Part shown: in pieces, positions 8,567-16,133 of the stretch
Position numbering within the stretch: position 1 is the first letter of the stretch
Layout: each line of letters begins with the position of its first letter
From: Verrucomicrobiia bacterium
GTDB taxonomy: Bacteria > Verrucomicrobiota > Verrucomicrobiia > Limisphaerales > UBA1100
DNA length: 42,548 bases
NCBI GenBank assembly: GCA_014239365.1
Contig: JAAZZB010000007.1
Span: 1 to 42,548 of the forward strand
Direction: 5' to 3'
Notes under the pieces: model-generated
What the model saw: the letters and a program-made list of their open reading frames with translations, nothing else
Databases searched by the model: none
What the model was told of the DNA's origin: nothing
Position numbers and translations under genes: made by a program

Positions 8567-9943
8567 ATGTTTGAAAAAATTCTCGTAGCCAATCGCGGTG
8601 AAATCGCCGTGCGGATTATGCGCGCGTGTCGCGAGCTGGATATTCGCACGGTGGCGGTGTACTCGGAAGTGGACGCCAATTCGATGCACGTGCAAATGGC
8701 CGACGAGGCGATTTGCATTGGCCCCGCGCCGAGCAACGAAAGTTATCTCAAACGCGATCGCATTATCGGCGCGGCGGAGATTGCCGATGTGGATGCGATC
8801 CATCCGGGGTATGGGTTTTTGTCTGAGGACGCGCGCTTTGCGGAGGTGTGCGAGAGCTGCAACATCGCCTTCATCGGCCCGGGCTCAACGGTGATGAATG
8901 CGTTTGGCGACAAACAAACCAGCCGCGAACTCGCCGAACGCGCCGGTGTGGCAGTGCCGCCGGGCAGCGACGGCATGGTGGACGACGAGGCGACGGCACG
9001 TCGTGTGGCGAAGGAGATTGGATATCCCGTGATGATCAAGGCCGTGGCCGGCGGTGGCGGGCGCGGCTTGCGCGTGGCGCACAATGAAGTTTCGCTCTTG
9101 AAAGGCTACCACACCGCGCGCTCCGAGGCGGAAGTGGCGTTTGGCAACAGCGGGGTTTACATCGAAAAATTCATCGAGAATCCGCGCCACATTGAGTTTC
9201 AAATCTTGGGCGACACGCAGGGGAACATCATTCACCTCGGCGAACGCGATTGCTCCATCCAACGCCGCAACCAAAAGCTCATCGAAGAATCCCCCTCGCC
9301 GCTGATGGCTGACTTGCCCGAGTTGCGCAAAGAAATGGGCGAAGCCGCGTTGCGTATTTGCCGCGAGGCGCGCTACGTGAATGCCGGCACGGTGGAGTTT
9401 GTCACCGATGACAAGGGCAACTATTATTTTCTGGAGGTCAACAAACGCATTCAAGTGGAGCACCCCATCACCGAGGAAGTTACCGGCGTAGACCTCGTGA
9501 AGCAGCAAATCCTCATCGCGATGGGCGAGCCGCTGCGGCTCACGCAGGACGAGGTGACCATCAGCGGCCACGCCATCGAGTGCCGCATTAACGCTGAAAA
9601 TCCATTTGCCGATTTCGCGCCCTCGCCCGGGCGCGTGAAAATGTACTACGCACCCGGCGGCCGCGGCGTGCGCATCGACAGCCACGTGTACGCCGGCTAC
9701 ACCATCCCGCCCACGTACGATTCGATGATCGCCAAGCTCATCACCACCGGCAAAGACCGCCGCGAAGCTATCGCTCGAATGAGTCGCGCACTCGGCGAAT
9801 ATATGATCACCGGCGTGAAGACCACCATCCCCTTCGAGCAAGCCGTGATGCGTGATCCCAATTTCCGGCGTGGCAAGTACGCCACCAATTTCATCGAAAA
9901 CCTTCTCGCCAACCGCCGCGAGATGATCGAGCGCGACGCATAA
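8567..9943 (+). CDS. accC: biotin carboxylase subunit of acetyl-CoA carboxylase
   Basis: This 458-residue ATP-grasp enzyme carboxylates biotin on the carrier protein using ATP and bicarbonate. The N-terminal domain starts [20 protein letters not shown], with HPGYGFLSE near residue 80. The ATP-grasp glycine-rich loop is [11 protein letters not shown]. Catalytic segments [43 protein letters not shown] and ECRINAE are all intact. Length is close to the usual 445-455. It follows accB by 49 bases and precedes thiE by 12, so these are probably one operon. Confidence 0.97.
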   Translation: MFEKILVANRGEIAVRIMRACRELDIRTVAVYSEVDANSMHVQMADEAICIGPAPSNESYLKRDRIIGAAEIADVDAIHPGYGFLSEDARFAEVCESCNIAFIGPGSTVMNAFGDKQTSRELAERAGVAVPPGSDGMVDDEATARRVAKEIGYPVMIKAVAGGGGRGLRVAHNEVSLLKGYHTARSEAEVAFGNSGVYIEKFIENPRHIEFQILGDTQGNIIHLGERDCSIQRRNQKLIEESPSPLMADLPELRKEMGEAALRICREARYVNAGTVEFVTDDKGNYYFLEVNKRIQVEHPITEEVTGVDLVKQQILIAMGEPLRLTQDEVTISGHAIECRINAENPFADFAPSPGRVKMYYAPGGRGVRIDSHVYAGYTIPPTYDSMIAKLITTGKDRREAIARMSRALGEYMITGVKTTIPFEQAVMRDPNFRRGKYATNFIENLLANRREMIERDA

Positions 9944-9955
9944 ATTGGCGCACCC

Positions 9956-10600
9956 GTGAAACCCCTCGCCGACTGCCGCCTCTACGCCTTCGTCGACAGC
10001 GCTTATCTACACGACCGCACCCCCGCCGATCTCGCCCAACAACTCTGCGACGGCGGTGCCGACCTCATCCAACTCCGCGCCAAAGACTGGCCCGAAGAAC
10101 GCATCCGCCAAACCGCCGAAGAAATAATCCCCATCACCTGCGCCGCCGGAGTGCCCTTAGTCATCAACGATCACTGGCAACTCGCCACCGACCTTGAAGC
10201 CGAAATCTGTCACCTCGGCCAAGAAGACTACTTCGAGTCGAGCGTCCCCCCTCAACCCTCAACCCTCAACCCTCACCTTGGTTTAAGCACCCCCGCCCCC
10301 GAGCAAGCCACGCGCGCAATGAAAACCAACGCCGCTTACCTCGCCGTCGGCCCTGTTTTCCCCACGCCCACCAAGCCCGGACGGCCGGGCGTTACGCTCG
10401 ATTACGTCCGTTGGGCTGCCGCAAATATGGATCGCCCGTGGTTCGCCATCGGCGGCATCACATTGGAAAATATCGATTCAGTTTTGGAAGCCGGCGCGCG
10501 CCGCATATGCGTGGTGTCCGCAATTTTGAATGCCCCCGATGTCACCCACGCTTGCCAGCAATTCCACAAACGCCTAGCCTCCGTGCCGCTAAAAATGTAG
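9956..10600 (+). CDS. thiE: thiamine-phosphate synthase (ThiE/TenI family)
   Basis: A 214-residue TIM-barrel protein that would join the thiazole phosphate and pyrimidine pyrophosphate halves of thiamine. Visible features: GADLIQLRAKDW (strand 2), PLVINDHW, HLGQEDYFE, AVGPVFPTPTKPG with the phosphate-binding region, and AIGGITLENIDSVLEAGARRICVVSAI. The usual STH after the HLGQED strand reads STP. A 13-residue stretch starting SSVPPQPSTLNP is encoded by a CCCTCAA heptamer repeat and looks like a later insertion. TenI-type paralogs also fit. It lies 12 bases after accC. Confidence 0.88.
   Translation: MKPLADCRLYAFVDSAYLHDRTPADLAQQLCDGGADLIQLRAKDWPEERIRQTAEEIIPITCAAGVPLVINDHWQLATDLEAEICHLGQEDYFESSVPPQPSTLNPHLGLSTPAPEQATRAMKTNAAYLAVGPVFPTPTKPGRPGVTLDYVRWAAANMDRPWFAIGGITLENIDSVLEAGARRICVVSAILNAPDVTHACQQFHKRLASVPLKM
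10249..10276 (+). repeat. CCCTCAA heptamer repeat inside thiE
   Basis: Three exact CCCTCAA units (10249-10269) are followed by CCCTCAC. Seven is not divisible by three, so each unit is read in a different frame (PQPSTLNP). The surrounding insertion keeps the gene open. Confidence 0.8.
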
Positions 10601-10643
10601 CCCGGGCCGGTGGCCCGGGCCCCGGCTCACCGAGCCGGGCTAC
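10597..10643. repeat. GC-rich palindrome after thiE
   Basis: Nine-base arms GTAGCCCGG (10597-10605) and CCGGGCTAC (10635-10643) enclose further self-complementary GGCCCGGGCC-type sequence. It overlaps the thiE stop. No T-run follows, so it is a repeat or RNA hairpin and not a standard intrinsic terminator. Confidence 0.65.
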
Positions 10644-10691
10644 AAACCCAGTGACACAATAAATAATAGGATGTTTAATTTGAATGAGACG

Positions 10692-10823
10692 CCCTCTCCC
10701 TCATCCCGACCCTCTCCCCAAGGAGAGGGAGACAATACGTCCGCCCTCGAAAAAAATTTCACCCAACCCAAACGCGACCGCTGCTTTTCCCTCTCCCAGC
10801 GGGAGAGGGCTAGGGAGAGGGAG
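10692..10823. repeat. inverted pair of CCCTCTCCC repeats
   Basis: The left element (10692 onward, CCCTCTCCCTCATCCC...CCAAGGAGAGGGAG) and the right element (10790-10823, CCCTCTCCCAGCGGGAGAGGG...GGGAGAGGGAG) are each palindromic and are inverted relative to one another. They form a REP/BIME-like pair in the thiE-pfkB gap. Similar CCCTCTCCC palindromes are common intergenic repeats in many bacteria. Confidence 0.65.
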
Positions 10824-10862
10824 AAAAGCTAAACCAACCTAAAGCCAACCAACAAAAAACAA

Positions 10863-11762
10863 ATGAGCTTATTAGTCCTCGGCACCACCGCCCTTGATTC
10901 CATCAAAACCCCGCACGCGGAAAACCCGCGCCTCCTTGGCGGATCCGCCAGCCACGCCGCAGTCGCCGCGAGCTTTTTCACCACGCCCCATCTCATCGGT
11001 GCGGTGGGCGATGATTTTCCGCGCAAATATATCAACCTCTATCGAAAGCACGGCCTAAACCTCGACGGCCTCCAACAACTCAGTGGCCAAACCTTTCATT
11101 GGTCCGGCGAGTACGAGCAAAATATGAACAACCGCCGCACGCTCGACACCGTGCTCGGCGTCATCGAAAATTTTTCACCTACCCTCACCGCTGCCCAAAC
11201 GCGTTTGCCGTACGTCCTCCTCGCCAATTGCGCACCCGATTTGCAGGCCAACGTGCTCGACCAAATGCGCCGCCCAAAATTCGTGGTGGCCGATACGATG
11301 GACCTTTGGCTCAACATCGCCCGCGCCCCGTTGCTCAAGCTCCTCCCCCGTCTCGATTGCCTTGTGCTCAACGACAGCGAAGCCGCCCAACTCGCCGAGG
11401 AAGACAACCCCATCGCCGCCCTCCCGCGCATCCACAAGCTCGGCCCCAAATACGTAATCGTAAAAAAGGGCGAACACGGCGCCATCCTTTCCGGCCCACG
11501 CGGTCTGTTTGTGGCACCGGCTTATCCGCTCAAAAAAGTAGTGGACCCCACCGGCGCCGGCGACAGTTTCATCGGCGGCCTCATGGGTCACCTCACCAGC
11601 CAAAAAGGCTCCATCGAAAAAAATCTACGATCAGCCCTCATCCACGGCACCATCACCGCCAGTTATTGTTGCGAAGCCTTCGGCCTCAAAAAAACCACGA
11701 AGATCAAAAAAGCCGACATCACCAAACGCGTGCGGGAACTTTCAAAAATGGTGAAGTGGTGA
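10863..11762 (+). CDS. PfkB-family sugar/nucleoside kinase
   Basis: This 299-residue ribokinase-fold protein likely phosphorylates a sugar or nucleoside with ATP. The N-terminal glycine pair region is LLGGSASHAAVAASFF. The PfkB signature 2 is DPTGAGDSFIGGLMGHL, with the predicted catalytic base Asp234. ATP-binding segments VLNDSEAAQL and VIVKKGEHGAIL are also present. The early residues (MSLLVLGTTALDSIKTP) match a subgroup often annotated as sugar kinase/adenosine-kinase-like. The substrate cannot be assigned. Two palindromic repeats separate it from thiE, so it may be transcribed separately. Confidence 0.88.
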   Translation: MSLLVLGTTALDSIKTPHAENPRLLGGSASHAAVAASFFTTPHLIGAVGDDFPRKYINLYRKHGLNLDGLQQLSGQTFHWSGEYEQNMNNRRTLDTVLGVIENFSPTLTAAQTRLPYVLLANCAPDLQANVLDQMRRPKFVVADTMDLWLNIARAPLLKLLPRLDCLVLNDSEAAQLAEEDNPIAALPRIHKLGPKYVIVKKGEHGAILSGPRGLFVAPAYPLKKVVDPTGAGDSFIGGLMGHLTSQKGSIEKNLRSALIHGTITASYCCEAFGLKKTTKIKKADITKRVRELSKMVKW

Positions 11763-11820
11763 GTAGGGAATAGAGAGTAGTGAATAGAGAGTAGGATTTT
11801 TGAATTGGAAGTTGGCTAAA

Positions 11821-11874
11821 GGTAGGGCTCGCTCTCCGAGCGCGCCGCGGCGGTTTCGGAGAAACCGCCCTACC
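11821..11874. repeat. GGTAGGG-family palindromic repeat, copy 2
   Basis: The arms GGTAGGGC....TCTCCGA (11821-11839) and the complementary TCGGAGA....GCCCTACC (11856-11874) pair except for a four-base internal loop. It has the same ends and GCGCCGCGGCG centre type as copies at 1881-1936 and 37237-37287. It lies 50 bases before the tRNA gene. Confidence 0.8.
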
Positions 11875-11923
11875 ACACCCTCGACTCCCCCAGGCCCTTT
11901 TGCCAAACTCACCCCCTTCAAAC

Positions 11924-11997
11924 GCGGGTGTCGTACAATGGTAGTACGTGAGCTTCCCAAGCTCGAGACGTGGGTTCGATTCCCATCACCCGCTCCA
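11924..11997 (+). tRNA. tRNA-Gly, anticodon CCC
   Basis: A complete cloverleaf is readable. The acceptor stem GCGGGTG (11924-11930) pairs with CACCCGC (11987-11993). The D arm is GTAC-AATGGTA-GTAC. The anticodon arm TGAGC-TTCCCAA-GCTCG carries CCC at positions 34-36. The T arm is GTGGG-TTCGATT-CCCAT. The discriminator is T and CCA is encoded (11995-11997). Anticodon CCC reads the glycine codon GGG. Confidence 0.96.
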
Positions 11998-12020
11998 GTT
12001 TGGCTTAGTTTAAGATCCAA

Positions 12021-13841
12021 TTATTTCCGCCGGATGACTTCGCTGATGGCGTTGTGGACTTCTTTTTTCCAGAGTTGGCCCATATGGCCGCCTTTTTTAT
12101 TGTAGGTGATTTGGTTGGGGAAGTTTTTTTGGAACCAATCTAAATGTGCTTGGCTGAGGAGGAAGTCGTTGCTGGTGAGGACGAGGTGGAGGCTTTTGGC
12201 GGCGGTGGCGCCGGTTTGGCGTTGGCGGAGGTCGCTGGCGTTTGTGAGGGTGGTGGCGGGGATGGTTTGTTGGGCGAGATGGGGGGTGAGGATTTTTGTG
12301 AAATAATCTTCCCAGCTGAGGGCGTTGACGCGGCGGTAGAGGCGGCGGCGGGCGGGGAGGTCGCGGCCTTCGAGGCCGAGGTGGCCGGAGAGGATGGCTT
12401 GGCGGAGGGTGATGCGGTAGCTGAGGCCGATGAGGTACGAGGCCTCGGCGTCGGTGAAGGGCATGTGGGCGCCTTGCTCGGGGGTTTGCTTTTGGTTAAA
12501 AGCGATTTTGAGCAGGGCGGTTTGGCGGAGGGCGGCGGTGTCTTTGCCGGGGGTGCGGTAGAGGCGGTCGAGCGCTTTGAGTCCGTGCACGAGATCGAGC
12601 GGTGGGTTGATGGCGACGGCGTGCGCGTAAGTTTCGGGGGGGCTGTCGGCGGCGAGGTTGAGCGTGTACCAAGCGCCCATTGAGAACCCGAGCAGCGATT
12701 GGGTGGTGATGTGTTCGGCGCTGTGTTTGGCGGTGAGGTGGGTGGTGACGGTTTTTTGGATGGCGCGGATGGCGGCGAGGTCGTGCGGCATATAGCCGGG
12801 CAAATAATCGGCGGGGGCACTGCGGATGAATTCCCAGTTGAAATTATTGCTGATGCAAACGACGTGGTAGCCTTCGGTGTGGGCTTGTTCGGCGAGGGCG
12901 AGGGCGCGGGTGCTGAGGCGGTGGCCGCCGAGGCCGGGGAGGATCCACGCGATGGGGGCGGCTTTTTTTTGCAGCCACAGGGAAACGGTGAGGGGACGGG
13001 CGAAGTCTTTGGGCTTCACTTCGAGTTCATCGGCGAGCTTGGCGAAGTCCGGATTTTTTGGGCGCGAGTAAATTGCCATCAGTGTTTGCGTTTGGCCGGT
13101 GTCTTCGCTGGAGCCTCCGAGTTGGAGGTCGCGCACTTGGGCATCGCGCTTGAGGGTGTAATTCATTTTGGCGAGTTCATACGGATCGTACTCAGTTTTG
13201 AGCATTTGCCGGAGCACGCGGCTGTTGAAGGAAACGTGGTTGAAGCCCATACCGATTCGTGCGGCGGGCACGAGCGAAGCGGGATCGAGCCCCAATCCGG
13301 TAAAGCTGCCGAGTGCATCTCGCTCGGAGGAAGCGCCCAACAGCGGCACATACAAATACATTTTCGATTCCCAACCCCAATGGCCGAACACTTGGCCGAG
13401 GTCTTCGCCGGTGGAGGCGAGCTTGTACTTGTGCGTGGCGGGATCGCCGAGGCCGGCCACGCCGAGGGTGGTGTTGATGAGAAACCGTTTGGTCTCCGTG
13501 CCTGCGCCGCTCCATTTGCCCTGCAATAAATTACTAACGAGCCGCAGCGGATAAAACAGGTTATTGCGAAAATTGCGGACGCCCGTGCGCGCGGGCTTGG
13601 GCACGAGGGTATTGTAAATGCCGGTGGCGGGCTCCACTGCGACGGCAAATAAAAATTCATTGAGCGCGAAAGAAGCGCGGTTTACCGGCTCGATGGGATC
13701 GGCCATCGAAGGCGTCATTAGCAGGGCATCGCTGGGATGTGAGGGATCGGGCAGCGAGTAGGCACTCGGCGCGGAGCATCCCGTGCCGAGCAAGCCAAGG
13801 CAAACAATCAGCAAGGCGAGGGATGGAAAAATAATACGCAT
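12021..13841 (-). CDS. MlaA/VacJ-type lipoprotein fused to an alpha/beta hydrolase
   Basis: This 606-residue protein has two domains. The start at 13841 gives a signal peptide and lipobox (LLGTGC, lipidated Cys22). Residues about 45-240 are an MlaA/VacJ domain: DPIEPVNRASFALNEFL, VRNFRNNLFYPL, FLINTTLGVAGLGDPAT, EDLGQVFGHWG and YLYVPLLGASSERDALG. MlaA normally removes mislocalised phospholipid from the outer leaflet of the outer membrane. Residues about 285-606 are an alpha/beta hydrolase: oxyanion loop LPGLGGH, nucleophile elbow GFSMG (Ser387), probable Asp559 in TSNDF and His586 in GGHMG. Canonical MlaA stops at the first domain. It lies 90 bases downstream of the flippase-like gene on the same strand. 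The hydrolase substrate is inferred to be a lipid. Confidence 0.85.
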   Translation of the reverse strand: MRIIFPSLALLIVCLGLLGTGCSAPSAYSLPDPSHPSDALLMTPSMADPIEPVNRASFALNEFLFAVAVEPATGIYNTLVPKPARTGVRNFRNNLFYPLRLVSNLLQGKWSGAGTETKRFLINTTLGVAGLGDPATHKYKLASTGEDLGQVFGHWGWESKMYLYVPLLGASSERDALGSFTGLGLDPASLVPAARIGMGFNHVSFNSRVLRQMLKTEYDPYELAKMNYTLKRDAQVRDLQLGGSSEDTGQTQTLMAIYSRPKNPDFAKLADELEVKPKDFARPLTVSLWLQKKAAPIAWILPGLGGHRLSTRALALAEQAHTEGYHVVCISNNFNWEFIRSAPADYLPGYMPHDLAAIRAIQKTVTTHLTAKHSAEHITTQSLLGFSMGAWYTLNLAADSPPETYAHAVAINPPLDLVHGLKALDRLYRTPGKDTAALRQTALLKIAFNQKQTPEQGAHMPFTDAEASYLIGLSYRITLRQAILSGHLGLEGRDLPARRRLYRRVNALSWEDYFTKILTPHLAQQTIPATTLTNASDLRQRQTGATAAKSLHLVLTSNDFLLSQAHLDWFQKNFPNQITYNKKGGHMGQLWKKEVHNAISEVIRRK

Positions 13842-13931
13842 AAGCAAACTATTACGACACGGAACGCGCGGATAATTGCCCGAGCGTGTCATAGATTGCA
13901 AGCTTCGGCTGCGTGATTATTCTTCGTGATT

Positions 13932-14942
13932 TTATTTTTCGGCTTGGGATTCTTTGCGCAGGGATTTCCAAGTGGCTTCGCCCACGTAAAGCAGCAACCA
14001 GCCGAGTGCCGCAAAAAAGACATCGCGTCCGCGCCGCACCACCGCGTACTGCGCGCCCAGTTCGTGGCCGTAGCCGAACAGCGTGAAGAGCCCCATCACG
14101 CTAAACTCCTGCACGCCCAGCGCGCCGGGCACCACGGTGTTAAACCCACGCGCCACGCTGATGAAGGCTTCGATGGCGAAGGCGTCGGCCCACGTTACGT
14201 TCGCGCCGAGCAAATGCGCGACCACCATAATTTCCACGGTATCAAATATCCACCCCGCCAAATACGTGAACGTGCACCAGCGGAAATATTTTTTGTCGCG
14301 ATTATAAAAAACATAAATTTCATCATCGAGTTCGCGAATTTTTTTCTCCTTGGGCTCCAGTGATTTTAGCCGAAACCCCAGCCGCCGCATCCAGCCGATC
14401 AGCGTGGCGCATAGTCCGTGGCGTTGGATGCGAAAGAGCAGCGCCATACACGTAAACGCCAACAGCGCGATGGCGGCAAATGCCCATTTGATTTCCGTGT
14501 GTTCCGTGGGCAACGCCACCACCGCCACCGCCGCGCCCATGGCGATGAAGGTGGATTGCGCCACCGACTGCGCCGTCTTGGACCGCACCGCCGCCGAAGC
14601 CGCGGTGACCACCGGCACGCCTTGGCGTTTAAGCAGCCCCACTTTCACCGCCTCGCCGCCGACGTACATACTGGGAATCACGTTGTTAATCGCTTCGCCA
14701 ATGAGCCGTATGCGCCACATCACGCGAAACGGAATGCCTTTCAACGCCGTGGGGCCGAAAGTGAATCGCCAGCCGACGCAATCGATGGTGAACACGATGG
14801 CGTACGGAATGAGCGCCACCAACATCCACGGGCCGAGCTGGGCAAAGGTATCGCGGATATCCGCCCAGCCCGTGCGTTGGATGAACCACGCAAACAACGC
14901 GAGGCCCACGGCGAGCAAAATGATGCGCCACCATTGTTTCAC
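13932..14942 (-). CDS. flippase-like membrane protein (lysylphosphatidylglycerol synthase TM / UPF0104 family)
   Basis: This 336-residue polytopic membrane protein has about eight hydrophobic segments and family landmarks: WRFTFGP, RLIGEAINNVIPSMYVGGEAVKVGLLKRQGV, AAVRSKTAQSVAQ, and GFNTVVPGALGVQEFSVMGLF near the C-terminus. The family includes the flippase half of MprF, AglD-like proteins and HpnL-type proteins, which move lipids or lipid-linked sugars across the inner membrane. There is no soluble aminoacyl-transfer domain. Its ATG overlaps the stop of the upstream CDP-alcohol phosphatidyltransferase-like gene (14939-14942), so the two are translationally coupled. The cargo is unknown. Confidence 0.85.
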   Translation of the reverse strand: MKQWWRIILLAVGLALFAWFIQRTGWADIRDTFAQLGPWMLVALIPYAIVFTIDCVGWRFTFGPTALKGIPFRVMWRIRLIGEAINNVIPSMYVGGEAVKVGLLKRQGVPVVTAASAAVRSKTAQSVAQSTFIAMGAAVAVVALPTEHTEIKWAFAAIALLAFTCMALLFRIQRHGLCATLIGWMRRLGFRLKSLEPKEKKIRELDDEIYVFYNRDKKYFRWCTFTYLAGWIFDTVEIMVVAHLLGANVTWADAFAIEAFISVARGFNTVVPGALGVQEFSVMGLFTLFGYGHELGAQYAVVRRGRDVFFAALGWLLLYVGEATWKSLRKESQAEK

Positions 14943-16015
14943 GCGACCGCCTCCGCGTCATTGCGCCGCTGCACCCAAAGCATCCACAACGCCGCCAGCC
15001 AAAACAAATGCGCGCCGATGGCCGCCAGCCAGAGAAACCAATCCACGCGCTGGGCGATCGCAAGCGCGAGCAACAGCACGGTGAAATCGCGGTTGGCGGT
15101 TTTGTGGATGAACCGCTGGAGCCGAACGTGAGCACGCAGCATCACCACAAAGAAAATCACCGCGCCCACCGCTGCCGAAAGCCCCAGCCACAACGCCGGG
15201 CCGCTGTTGCCGTTGAGTTTGAAAACGCCCGCGCCGAGGCCGGCGAAGAGGCACAGCCGAACCATTTGGTTGCCGCCCAATTCAATCCACTTGCCGACGG
15301 CGGTTTCCTTGAAACCCATCCGCGCGAGGTCGCCATCAATGCAGCCCATCACCGCCGAGAGTTGCAACAACACCGCGCCAAGAATCATCCATTGCGCCAA
15401 ACCAAGCGTAAAACAATACGCCGCGAACACTCCGAGCAAGATACCGAAAATGGAAACTTGATTTGGCGAAATGCGCGTGTGAATCAGCAACCGCGACAAC
15501 GGCCGACCCAACGGGCGATTGAAATGCGTGTCCACGATTCCATCGGTGGAGTTGCCCATCGTGTCCCACAGCGCGTCCTCCGCCTGCGCGGCGCTGAGGC
15601 CATCCTTCACCACGCACGTCACGCCACGGGCGATGACACGCGGGCGATCCGGCAATGAATCCTCCAGCGAATTGTTCCAATCCGCCACAAAGCCGCACGG
15701 CAGCGGCTCGCGCGTTTCAGAAAATAACCGGCCGCCTTCGGTCAGCACCTTTTTGAAGTCCGGCAACTGCACCACCAATTGGCCGGAAGCGACGAGCGCA
15801 CGATCCTCCAGCGCCGGCAACGCCACCGCCCAGTTCACCGCAATCCCCAGCGCCTTAGCGCGCGCGAGCTTGGGCCGTTCGCCGGCGCAAACAAGAGTGA
15901 TGGATTCCGCCCCCGCGCGATGAGCAGTAACCACCAGCCGGTCCAACACCGAAAGCCCCGCAATCGTGCGGTGACACGCAGAGTCATCAGCCAAAAAAAA
16001 CACAGAAACGCTCAC
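14939..16015 (-). CDS. degenerate CDP-alcohol phosphatidyltransferase-like protein with N-terminal nucleotidyltransferase-like domain
   Basis: I place the start at GTG 16015 (358 residues, MSVSVFFLADD...). An ATG at 16270 would overlap the divergent gene and add about 85 residues of non-protein-like sequence. Residues about 1-150 resemble a nucleotidyltransferase fold (GLSVLDRLVVTAHRAGAESITLV) without its nucleotide-binding motif. Residues about 165-350 are a CDP-alcohol phosphatidyltransferase membrane domain (FNRPLGRPLSRLLIHTRISPNQ). Its signature D-x2-DG-x2-AR-x8-G-x3-D-x3-D reads G224, D227-G228, A231-R232, G241, E245, N249, so three of four aspartates are replaced. The order recalls the archaeal/Thermotoga IPCT-DIPPS enzymes of di-myo-inositol phosphate synthesis, but activity is doubtful. 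Confidence 0.72.
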   Translation of the reverse strand: MSVSVFFLADDSACHRTIAGLSVLDRLVVTAHRAGAESITLVCAGERPKLARAKALGIAVNWAVALPALEDRALVASGQLVVQLPDFKKVLTEGGRLFSETREPLPCGFVADWNNSLEDSLPDRPRVIARGVTCVVKDGLSAAQAEDALWDTMGNSTDGIVDTHFNRPLGRPLSRLLIHTRISPNQVSIFGILLGVFAAYCFTLGLAQWMILGAVLLQLSAVMGCIDGDLARMGFKETAVGKWIELGGNQMVRLCLFAGLGAGVFKLNGNSGPALWLGLSAAVGAVIFFVVMLRAHVRLQRFIHKTANRDFTVLLLALAIAQRVDWFLWLAAIGAHLFWLAALWMLWVQRRNDAEAVA

Positions 16016-16133
16016 AGCAAATTCCCGCGTACCCAACAACCCCCCCGCCCGCAAGGCAAGGGAATTTACTGGGACTGCATTTGTCTCAGCGATTGGGTAT
16101 ACTTGGCGCGATGAAGTTTTTCTAGTATTCCTG

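Noticed and set aside
8885..9841. 318-codon antisense frame inside accC
   Set aside because: Shadow of the biotin carboxylase gene with no motif of its own.
11742..12020. Minus-strand open frame over the tRNA-Gly gene, including a GAGDGNRTHVSSL stretch
   Set aside because: It is the antisense translation of the tRNA gene, a well-known spurious protein call. The RNA fold explains the sequence.
12144..13529. Plus-strand frames opposite the MlaA-hydrolase gene (glycine/valine/glutamate-rich)
   Set aside because: Low-complexity antisense translation of GC-rich sequence. The minus strand has the lipobox, the MlaA domain and the hydrolase motifs.
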